Shown here one piece after another: positions 29,238-35,903 of a stretch of 37,476 nt of DNA (positions are counted from its first letter, which is position 1; the number at the start of each line of letters is the position of its first letter). The notes under the pieces are model-generated. The model saw nothing but the letters and a program-made list of their open reading frames with translations. It was not told the DNA's origin and searched no databases. Origin of the DNA: Streptomyces sp. H27-H1 (GTDB lineage Bacteria > Actinomycetota > Actinomycetes > Streptomycetales > Streptomycetaceae); assembly GCF_026627445.1 (NCBI RefSeq), contig NZ_JAPNLJ010000063.1, positions 1 to 37,476 on the forward strand, written 5' to 3'. A program made the translations under genes and the position numbers.

Positions 29238-30445
29238 CAGACGGCCACCTTCTCGGTCCGTGGGGCGGGGGCGGGTGTGGGGGCGGCGGGAGCGAACAGC
29301 CCGGCCGCTTCCGCGGCGTGCGCGCGCAGTCTGTGGACGGGGCCGAAGAGCAGTTCGTCGGCGGCCGCCCGCTTGAAGTAGAGGTGGGCGTCGTGCTCCC
29401 AGGTGAAGCCGATGCCGCCGTGCAGCTGAATCGCCTCGCCGGCGGTGATCCGTAGCGCTTCCAGGGCCTGGGCCAGGGCGAGTCCGCCCTGTTCCGGGTC
29501 CCAGGCGGCGTAGTAGGCGGCCGAGCGGGCCGCCTGGACCTGTACGTAGAGGTCGGCGAGGCGGTGTTTGACCGCCTGGAACGAGCCGATGGCCCGGCCG
29601 AACTGCTCGCGCTGCTGTACGTACTCCACGGTGCGCGCGAGCGCCTGCCCGGCCGCGCCGACCGCCTCGGCGGCCAGTACCGCGGCGGCGCCGCGTCCGG
29701 CGGATGCGAGGGCGCTGGTCACGTCGGCATCCTCGCCCCCCAGCAATTCCGCTTCGACGTCGCGGAGTTGGACACGGCCCTGCGGCCGGGTCTCGTCGAG
29801 GGTGGTCTGCCGCTCCCGTACGAGGCCGGGCGCATCCTCCCGTACGAGGAACAGCAGTGTCCGGCTGCGGGCGAACCCTCCCGCGTGCGCGGCCACGAGC
29901 AGCAGTGAGGCGCTGTGCCCGTCGAGCACCTGGGCGACCTCCCCGTACAGCCGCCAGCCGCCGTCCGCGGCGCGGGCCTGCACCCCACCGGCCCGCCCGC
30001 CGCCGGCCCATCCGCCCGAGGCGTTGTCCCCGGTCAGCGCGAGGGCGGTGGACAGGGCGGGACCGGGCACGGCGAGCGCGGCGGTGAGCCCGCCCGCCGC
30101 GAGCGGCGGGAGCAGGGCGGAGCGCTGGGCGGCGGTGCCCAGGGTGGTGACCAGCGGCGCGGCGAGCACGGCGGTGGCCAGCAGCGGCGAGGGCAGCAGC
30201 ACCCGCCCGGTCTCCTCGCAGGCCAGGGCGAGGTCGGCGGGGGCGCAGCCGACACCGCCGTACTCCTCGGCCACGGCGATGCCGGGCAGCCCGAGCTGCT
30301 GGGCGAGCTGCTGCCACAGCTCGCGGTCGTGTCCGGCGGCGGTTCGCGCGGCGGACTTGACCGCGTCGGGGCCGCAGCGTTTGCCCAGGATCTCGCGCAG
30401 GGTACGGCGCATCTCATCCTGCTCCGCGGTGAAGGCGGCATCCAT
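29237..30445 (-). CDS. Acyl-CoA dehydrogenase family protein
   Basis: This 402-residue flavoprotein has the acyl-CoA dehydrogenase fold. The N-terminal helical part (MDAAFTAEQDEMRRTLREIL... GLPGIAVAEEYGG) is followed by a shortened and divergent central beta domain, then the C-terminal helical part (QREQFGRAIGSFQAVKHRLADLYV and AIQLHGGIGFTWEHDAHLYFKRA). The usual catalytic-base segment (YEG near the end) reads DELLFGPVH here, so the standard catalytic Glu is not evident. Steroid-type FadE proteins often pair one catalytic and one non-catalytic subunit, and this could be the latter; no partner is in the window. ATG 30445 has GGGAGGAG upstream. Operator C lies 48 bp upstream. Confidence 0.9.
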   Translation of the reverse strand: MDAAFTAEQDEMRRTLREILGKRCGPDAVKSAARTAAGHDRELWQQLAQQLGLPGIAVAEEYGGVGCAPADLALACEETGRVLLPSPLLATAVLAAPLVTTLGTAAQRSALLPPLAAGGLTAALAVPGPALSTALALTGDNASGGWAGGGRAGGVQARAADGGWRLYGEVAQVLDGHSASLLLVAAHAGGFARSRTLLFLVREDAPGLVRERQTTLDETRPQGRVQLRDVEAELLGGEDADVTSALASAGRGAAAVLAAEAVGAAGQALARTVEYVQQREQFGRAIGSFQAVKHRLADLYVQVQAARSAAYYAAWDPEQGGLALAQALEALRITAGEAIQLHGGIGFTWEHDAHLYFKRAAADELLFGPVHRLRAHAAEAAGLFAPAAPTPAPAPRTEKVAV

Positions 30446-30492
30446 CGTCGGGCTCCTCCCGGGGGCACCTCCCGGCGGTGGCCGGAGGCTAT

Positions 30493-30507
30493 CTGACGGG
30501 CCGTCAT
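30493..30507 (-). promoter_or_regulatory. Operator C upstream of the acyl-CoA dehydrogenase
   Basis: CTGACGGGCCGTCAT matches CTGACGnnnCGTCAG except for the last base. On the - strand it is followed by ATAGCCT, a possible -10. It shares the divergent region with operator D. Confidence 0.7.
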
Positions 30508-30610
30508 GTTAGGGCGAGCGACGCCATAAGCACAGGGGGCGGACCCTTCGAAGGTGATCCCCCGGCGGGGCGCGGCGGCCTCGCGGCGGCCGGGCCGCCC
30601 CCTCTAGCAT

Positions 30611-30625
30611 CTGACGATACGTCAG
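30611..30625 (+). promoter_or_regulatory. Operator D upstream of thiolase-like protein 2
   Basis: CTGACGATACGTCAG is a perfect 6-3-6 palindrome, 15 bp before the thiolase ATG. TACCGT (30629-30634) follows and ends six bases before the ATG, so the site sits inside the -35/-10 spacer of a leaderless promoter. Confidence 0.8.
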
Positions 30626-30640
30626 TTGTACCGTCGCCCC

Positions 30641-31855
30641 ATGCCTGTCACACCTGGACCCCTCTCCGCCACCGCGTCCACCACGCCGCCCCCCGCCCGC
30701 CGCCGGGGCGCCGTCGTCGGCGTCGCCCTCTCGGACTGCGGCCGGGTGGACGGCCCCACCCCGTACGCCCTGCACGCGCAGGCCGCCCGCCGGGCCCTGG
30801 CCGACTCCGGCCTGGACCGGTCGGTCATCGACGGCTTCGCCTCGGCCGGCCTCGGCATCCTGGCGCCCGTGGAGGTCGCCGAGTACCTGGGCCTGCGCCC
30901 CACCTGGGTCGACTCCACCTCGGTCGGCGGCTCGACCTGGGAAGTCATGGCCGCCCACGCCGCCGACGCCATCGCGGCCGGCCACGCCAACGCGGTCCTC
31001 CTCGTCTACGGATCCACCGCACGCGCCGACATCAAGGCCCGGCGCCGGACCTCGAACCTCTCCTTCGGAGCCCGGGGCCCACTGCAGTTCGAGGTCCCGT
31101 ACGGGCACACGCTGGTCTCCAAGTACGCGATGGCCGCCCGCCGCCACATGCACGAGTACGGCACGACGCTGGAGCAGCTCGCCGAAGTCGCCGTCCAGGC
31201 GCGGGCGAACGCCGCCACCAACCCGGACGCGATGTTCCGCGACCCGATCACGGTCGACGACGTCCTGTCCTCCGGGATGATCGCGGACCCCTTCACGAAG
31301 CTGAACTGCTGCATCCGCTCTGACGGCGGCTGCGCGGTCCTGCTGGCCGCGGAGGACTACGTACCGGACACGGCCAAGGAGCCCGTCTGGATCCTCGGCT
31401 CCGGCACCTCCGTCTCGCACACCACGATGTCGGAGTGGGAGGACTTCACCGTCTCCCCGGCGGCGGTCTCGGGCCGCCAGGCCTTCGCCCGCGCGGGGCT
31501 CACCCCGGCGGACGTGGACCTGGCCGAGATCTACGACGCCTTCACCTACATGACCCTGGTCACCCTGGAGGACCTCGGCTTCTGCGCGAAGGGCGAGGGC
31601 GGCGCCTTCGTGGAGAAGGGCCGGCTCCTGCGGGACGGCGAACTCCCGGTCAATACCGACGGCGGCGGCCTCTCCGCCTGCCACCCCGGCATGCGCGGCC
31701 TGTTCCTCCTCGTCGAGGCGGTACGCCAACTACGCGGCGAGGCAGGCGCGGGCCAAGTACGCAAAGCGGGTGGAACCCTCCCACGGGTGGCCCTCACCTC
31801 GGGCACGGGCGGCTGGTTCTGCTCGTCGGGCACCGTCATTCTGGGCCGGGACTGA
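30641..31855 (+). CDS. Thiolase-like (Ltp2-type) protein 2
   Basis: This 404-residue thiolase-superfamily protein is paralogous to the one at 16410. It shares AEIYDAFTYMTLVTLEDLGFC, KGEGGAFVEKG, NTDGGGLS and HMHEYGTT with it. Unlike protein 1 it keeps a His-Pro-Gly (CHPGMRG) at the C-terminal thiolase position. It likely acts in C-C bond formation or cleavage of a CoA substrate with a DUF35 partner; the best partner here is the DUF35 gene at 34870, under the same operator type. ATG 30641 is chosen because TACCGT lies six bases upstream (leaderless). The divergent neighbour is the acyl-CoA dehydrogenase. Confidence 0.87.
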   Translation: MPVTPGPLSATASTTPPPARRRGAVVGVALSDCGRVDGPTPYALHAQAARRALADSGLDRSVIDGFASAGLGILAPVEVAEYLGLRPTWVDSTSVGGSTWEVMAAHAADAIAAGHANAVLLVYGSTARADIKARRRTSNLSFGARGPLQFEVPYGHTLVSKYAMAARRHMHEYGTTLEQLAEVAVQARANAATNPDAMFRDPITVDDVLSSGMIADPFTKLNCCIRSDGGCAVLLAAEDYVPDTAKEPVWILGSGTSVSHTTMSEWEDFTVSPAAVSGRQAFARAGLTPADVDLAEIYDAFTYMTLVTLEDLGFCAKGEGGAFVEKGRLLRDGELPVNTDGGGLSACHPGMRGLFLLVEAVRQLRGEAGAGQVRKAGGTLPRVALTSGTGGWFCSSGTVILGRD

Positions 31856-31961
31856 TGTTCGGACCCGCCCTGCTGCGTAAGCTCCGGTGGGGCGCGGCGA
31901 CCTCGGCATCACACGAGGACCGCGCCCGTTCGGGGATTTTCCAGCCATCACGGGATATGAC

Positions 31962-32894
31962 TTGATATCGAACCTGCTGCGGCGCTCCCGCGCCGCTCTC
32001 GCCATCAGCGTCGCCACCGGCGCCCTCCTCACCATCGGCGCACCGGCCCAGGCGGCCACCGCACCGACGAACTCCGCTTCCGCGTCGTTCCTGATGGACG
32101 GCACCACGGGAACCACGCTCGCCTACAAGGCGGGTGACACGAAGCGCCAGATGGCCAGCACCACGAAGATCACTTCGGCCGTGGTCGTCCTCACCTCGCC
32201 TGGTCTCGACCTCAACAAGAAGGTCACCATCAAGCAGGAGTACCTGGACTACGTGGTCCGGGAGGGCGCGAGCACGGCCCACCTGAAGGCGGGCGCCACG
32301 CCCACCGTCCGCCAGCTGCTGTACGCGCTGATGCTGCCGTCGGGCTGCGACGCGGCCTACGCGCTCGCCGACACCTTCGGTTCCGGCTCCACCACGGCGG
32401 CCCGCACGGCGAACTTCATCGCGCAGATGAACGCCAAGGCCAAGAGCCTCGGCATGACCAACACCACGTACGACTCCTTCGACGGCATCTCGCCGACGGG
32501 CAACAACCTCACCACCGCGCGCGACCTCGCGAAGATGACCCGGTTCGCGATGCGCAGCAGCACCTTCAAGTCGATCGTCAAGACCAACACGATCAGCAGC
32601 GGCGGTACCTCCACCGACGCCGCGTGGTCGAACAGCAACCTGCTCATCAAGCCCGGTTCGGGCTACACGACCCCGGGCGCGATCGGGGTCAAGACGGGTA
32701 CCGGCACGCTCGCGGGCCAGTGCCTCGTGTTCTCCGTGACCCGCAACGGCAAGACGATCATCGGCGTCCTGCTGAACGACAGCAGCCGCTACACCGACGC
32801 GGTCGCACTCACCAACTGGGCCGTCGGCCCGGCCACCGGCGCGGCCACGCTCCAGGACAGCACCACCAAGCCGATGCCGGACATCCTCGACTGA
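31962..32894 (+). CDS. Exported D-alanyl-D-alanine carboxypeptidase
   Basis: This 310-residue penicillin-binding-type serine peptidase trims peptidoglycan stem peptides. The signal peptide covers residues 8-32 (RSRAALAISVATGALLTIGAPAQAA). The SxxK motif is STTK (S66, K69) and KTG is at 244-246. The middle motif is SGC (127-129), where classical PBP5 proteins have SGN. It lacks the C-terminal amphipathic anchor, so it is probably released or loosely bound. The start is uncertain: TTG 31962 gives a normal signal peptide, whereas an upstream frame start at 31887 adds 25 residues without a sensible n-region. A 21-bp terminator follows. Confidence 0.88.
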   Translation: MISNLLRRSRAALAISVATGALLTIGAPAQAATAPTNSASASFLMDGTTGTTLAYKAGDTKRQMASTTKITSAVVVLTSPGLDLNKKVTIKQEYLDYVVREGASTAHLKAGATPTVRQLLYALMLPSGCDAAYALADTFGSGSTTAARTANFIAQMNAKAKSLGMTNTTYDSFDGISPTGNNLTTARDLAKMTRFAMRSSTFKSIVKTNTISSGGTSTDAAWSNSNLLIKPGSGYTTPGAIGVKTGTGTLAGQCLVFSVTRNGKTIIGVLLNDSSRYTDAVALTNWAVGPATGAATLQDSTTKPMPDILD

Positions 32895-32931
32895 TGCCGT
32901 AACGCCCGGACGCCCTGACGTACGGGAATCC

Positions 32932-32978
32932 ACGGGGGCGCTCCACCCGACCGAACAGGTCGGGCGGAGCGCCCCCGT
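32932..32978 (+). terminator. Strong terminator after the carboxypeptidase gene
   Basis: A 21-bp stem with a single mismatch pairs 32932-32952 with 32958-32978 around a GAACA loop. It lies 38 bp after the stop and before the convergent lipoprotein gene. Confidence 0.88.
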
Positions 32979-33034
32979 TCGGCGTTGCCGCGCCTTCTCC
33001 TGCTCTTTCTCCTTCTCCCGCTTCGCCCAGGTAC

Positions 33035-33541
33035 CTAGTACTGCCAGCGGGGCTGCGTGCCGTCCATCCGGCAGTAGATCATCCGGCGGTTCGCGGCGTG
33101 GGTGGGGCGCCCGAGGTCGGCCTTGCGGCAGAACTGCCCCGCTTTGTAGCAGTTCCCGGCGTTGGACACGATCTCGCAGGCCTCACTCGGGGGCTCCTGC
33201 GGCGTCTTGCCGGCGACCGGGGGCTTCGCCGTACTGCGGCCGGGGGCCGGGGCCGGCCTCGGGTCCACGGGTGCCGGGGTCCGGGTCCGCGGCGGGGCCT
33301 GCGTCCGAGTCGGGCTCGGGGTCTGGGTCGGCGCGACGGAAGTGGGAGGGGGTGAGCTGACGGGAGGGGAGGTCGCCGGAGCGGAGATGACCGGTGCGGA
33401 GGTTACCGGTACGGAGGTGACCGGTACGGGGCTGGACGGGACGGCCGGGGCCCCACCACCCCCCGACGCGGGCCCACAGGCCATCACGACACCGGCAACC
33501 GCCAACGCGGCCAAGGTTCTTCGTATGACGCCGTTCTTCAT
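33035..33541 (-). CDS. Lipoprotein with Pro/Thr/Ser-rich stalk and Cys-rich tail domain
   Basis: This 168-residue protein has a lipoprotein signal (RRTLAALAVAGVVMAC, lipobox VMAC with Cys near residue 22). A stalk of about 75 residues is rich in Pro, Thr, Ser and Val, with tandem 'PVTS' units coded by near-repeats at about 33370-33440. A small domain follows with four Cys (SEACEIVSNAGNCYKAGQFC... YCRMDGTQPRW). The Cys spacing suggests a disulfide-bonded module on the outer face. I do not recognise the exact family. ATG 33541 is preferred over GTG 33547 because GGGGAG is correctly spaced. It is divergent from the PNPOx gene. Confidence 0.78.
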   Translation of the reverse strand: MKNGVIRRTLAALAVAGVVMACGPASGGGGAPAVPSSPVPVTSVPVTSAPVISAPATSPPVSSPPPTSVAPTQTPSPTRTQAPPRTRTPAPVDPRPAPAPGRSTAKPPVAGKTPQEPPSEACEIVSNAGNCYKAGQFCRKADLGRPTHAANRRMIYCRMDGTQPRWQY

Positions 33542-33638
33542 TCGCACGTCTCCCCACCCTCACCCTTCAGCCTCACGTAAGGCACGTAAAGCCCACACAC
33601 CGTAGTGACGGCGCGACCGCGTGGTGTTCGATTGGCCC

Positions 33639-34307
33639 ATGACGAGCGACTCGAGCGACTTCCACACCACCCTGCACTCCCTGCGCGTCTGGGACGGCCC
33701 GCTGCCCTCCTTCGACACGGCCACCGCACCGGCCGATCCGCTGGAGCTGTTCCGGGAGTGGTTCACGCACGCCGCCAAGTCGGGCCAGCCCGAGCCGCAC
33801 ACGATGAGCCTGGCGACGGTGGACGCGGACGGGCGGCCCGACGTACGAACGCTCATGCTCCACGACGCCGACGAGCGCGGCCTGCACTTCGCCTCGCACT
33901 CCACCAGCACGAAGGGCCGCCAGCTCGCCGGGCAGCCGGCGGCGGCACTGGGCTTCTACTGGCCTGCGGTGGCCCGCCAGATCCGCATCCGGGGGCAAGT
34001 CACCGCGTGCGACGCGGCGGAGAGCCGAGCCGACCTGGCGGCCCGCACACGCGGGGCGCTCGCGGCGGCACTGACGGGCCGGCAGAGCGAGGTGCTGGCC
34101 ACCCGCGAACAACTGGCCGCCACCGCGGCGGAGTCCTGGGCCCGGGCCGGCGCGGAGCCGGACGCCCCGGTGCCGACGTGGACCCGGTACGTACTCTCCC
34201 CCACGGAGATCGAGTTCTTCCAGGGAGACCCCAACCGCCTCCACACCCGCCTCCACTACACCCGCACCCCCACCACCCCCTGGACCCGCCACCTCCTGTG
34301 GCCCTGA
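33639..34307 (+). CDS. Pyridoxamine 5'-phosphate oxidase-family flavoprotein
   Basis: This 222-residue FMN-binding split-barrel protein resembles PdxH/PhzG. The FMN/substrate blocks are TMSLATVDADGRPDVRTLMLHDADERGLHFASHSTSTKGRQLAGQP and ALGFYWPAVARQIRIRGQV. The C-terminal region has VLSPTEIEFFQGDPNRLHTRLHY. Classical PdxH ends in an RLxP segment; this one ends TRHLLWP, so pyridoxine oxidation is likely but not certain and a PhzG-like secondary role is possible. ATG 33639 is used. No ribosome-binding site is obvious before it. It is divergent from the lipoprotein gene. Confidence 0.85.
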   Translation: MTSDSSDFHTTLHSLRVWDGPLPSFDTATAPADPLELFREWFTHAAKSGQPEPHTMSLATVDADGRPDVRTLMLHDADERGLHFASHSTSTKGRQLAGQPAAALGFYWPAVARQIRIRGQVTACDAAESRADLAARTRGALAAALTGRQSEVLATREQLAATAAESWARAGAEPDAPVPTWTRYVLSPTEIEFFQGDPNRLHTRLHYTRTPTTPWTRHLLWP

Positions 34308-34869
34308 CCCACCCCCTTGGAGCTACGCCCCGAACTCCCCCAGCCACCATCGGGTGGGGCCCCTCCACCCGTCCGGCCCTCGAGAACCGGGTCCAGGGGG
34401 GCGAGGGTCCCGACGACACTCCGGCCAGCCCGACACCCCCGCCCGTCCGGCCCTCGAGAACCGGGTCCAGGGGGGCGAGGGTCCCGACGACACTCCAGCC
34501 TGCGCCAGCCGTCCGGCGTTTGAGGACCGGGGTCTGGGGCGGAGCCCCAGGATCCTTCAGCCCGCCCGACACCTCCAGCCCGTCCGGCGCTTGAGGACCG
34601 GGTCCGGGCCGAGCCCGGGGAACGGAGGAAGGGCGGGTAGGGGACTCCGCCCCGCAGGGCCGACCCACCCGCTGCCGCACCCCGACGTACGGGCCGCTGC
34701 CCGGCATCGCCGGACCCCAAAGCCCCCGGCCTGCCGGTCCAGCCGGTCAGACGGTCGAGGCGGTGAGACGGTCCAGCCGGTCTGTCGGTCAGGGCGGTCA
34801 GGCGGTCAGGCGGTCAGGCGGTCAGGCGGTCAGGCGGTCAGGCGGTCAGGCGGTCAGGCGGTCAGGCGG
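34308..34869. repeat. Repeat-rich intergenic region
   Basis: No gene is supported. It has a perfect 55-bp direct repeat at 34368-34422 and 34442-34496. Two diverged relatives beginning GTCCGGCGTTTGAGGACC lie at 34509 and 34580. An octamer array begins at 34793. The GTCCGGCGTTTGAGGAC core resembles an intergenic element I recall as dispersed in Streptomyces genomes. Confidence 0.8.
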
Positions 34870-34880
34870 TCAGGCGGTCA
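34793..34880. repeat. Eleven perfect octamers overlapping the 3' end of a gene
   Basis: GGCGGTCA is repeated 11 times without a mismatch. The last copies supply the final codons and the stop (34870-34872) of DUF35 protein 2 on the - strand. Less regular GGTCAG/GGTCGAG units extend left to about 34740. Confidence 0.92.
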
Positions 34881-35313
34881 GGCCACCCTCGGGGGTGAAG
34901 ACCGCCACCCAGACCCCTTCCGCCGCCTCCCGGAAGGTCACCACCAGGTCCATGCCCACCCGCAGGTCCGCCCCTTCCCCACCCACGACCTCGGTCATCA
35001 TCCGCGGCCCCTCCGCAAGATCCACCACGGCCGCCACATACGGCACCCGCTCCCCGAAGGGCGGCAGGTCGTTCCGATGGATCACCGACCACGTGTACAG
35101 CGTGGCTCGCCCGCTCGCCGTCTCCCACGTCACCCGGTCCTCGCCCGCCCAGCAGGCCGGGCAGAACTCCCGCGGATAGTGGTGCGCCTTCCCGCACTCC
35201 TGGCAGCGCCGCAGCAACAGCCGCCCCTCCGCCGCCGCGTCCCAGTAGGGCCGCGTGAAGTCGTCGATCTCCGGCAGGTCGAACCGCGCAGCCGTACCGG
35301 TTCCAGTACTCAC
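34870..35313 (-). CDS. DUF35 zinc-ribbon/OB-fold protein 2
   Basis: This 147-residue protein has an N-terminal helix (IDDFTRPYWDAAAEGRLLLRRC). A classic zinc ribbon follows, CQECGKAHHYPREFCPAC (two CxxC), then an OB fold (GRATLYTWSVIHRNDLPPFGERVPYVAAVVDL... GMDLVVTFREA). It is the acyl-CoA-binding partner type of thiolase-like proteins; thiolase-like protein 2 at 30641 is its likely mate. GTG 35313 has GGAGGAG seven bases upstream. Operator E lies 37 bp upstream. Its last residues and stop are formed by an octamer repeat array. Confidence 0.88.
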   Translation of the reverse strand: MSTGTGTAARFDLPEIDDFTRPYWDAAAEGRLLLRRCQECGKAHHYPREFCPACWAGEDRVTWETASGRATLYTWSVIHRNDLPPFGERVPYVAAVVDLAEGPRMMTEVVGGEGADLRVGMDLVVTFREAAEGVWVAVFTPEGGLTA

Positions 35314-35350
35314 GACACCACTCCTCCGGGACACAGCACCCATCCATCAT

Positions 35351-35365
35351 CTGACGTTCCGTCAG
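35351..35365 (-). promoter_or_regulatory. Operator E upstream of DUF35 protein 2
   Basis: CTGACGTTCCGTCAG is a perfect 6-3-6 palindrome, 37 bp upstream of the GTG start. It is the same sequence class as operators A-D. Confidence 0.8.
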
Positions 35366-35394
35366 TTCACCGGATCCCGCCCCATCCCACAAGC

Positions 35395-35832
35395 CCCCAC
35401 CGAGTCCCACCCCGCCGGCCACACCCGGATCCACCCCGGGGCCACCCTCCAGGTCACACCCGGGTTCACCACCCGGACCACACCCGCGGGTCGCCACCCA
35501 GGTCCAACGCGGGGGCGCCACCCAGCTCCAACCCAAGGGTCACCACCCAGGCCGGACCCAGGGCTCACCACCCCTCCAGCCCAAGGGTCACCACGCGGGT
35601 CCAACTCCGCCCCACCCGGCAGATACACCACCCGGCCCAACTCCAGCCTCCACCCAGGTCCAACCCGGGCTCACCACCCAGGCCCACCCCCGGGCTCACC
35701 ACCCCGGCCCGGCTCCAGCCCCCACCCAGGTCCACCACCCGGCCCCCGTCCACCCCCACCCAGATTCACCCCACCCGAGCCTCGATCGCCCCCACCGCAC
35801 CCCACCTCATCCCACCCCCACCCCCACCCCCG
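35395..35832. repeat. 430-bp C-rich, G-poor degenerate tandem repeat
   Basis: Imperfect units close to GGTCACCACCCAGGTCCAAC recur across this stretch, which ends in CACCCC runs at 35806-35831. G occurs mostly in GG pairs, so the strands are strongly unequal. Open frames across it give Pro/His/Thr-rich nonsense with no start site. The - strand carries G-runs able to form quadruplexes. It lies between operator E and the monooxygenase. Confidence 0.75.
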
Positions 35833-35889
35833 TGATCGATCCGCAATCGATTCCCTCCTCGTCCGAGACCCACCGCTCCCGTACGGCGA

Positions 35890-35903
35890 TACGCTCACAA
35901 CCC
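35890..35903 (+). promoter_or_regulatory. -10 element of the monooxygenase gene
   Basis: TACGCT at 35890-35895 ends eight bases before ATG 35904; no ribosome-binding site is seen. It is the same -10 hexamer as at position 200. Confidence 0.45.

Noticed and set aside
34793..34880. Octamer array as a CRISPR array or iteron origin
   Set aside because: There are no spacers between units, no cas or rep gene is near, and the unit is only 8 bp, so it is a simple tandem repeat.
34354..35835. Long + strand open frame through the repeats
   Set aside because: It translates intergenic repeats and the antisense of DUF35 protein 2 into Pro/His/Arg-rich sequence with no homology or start signal.
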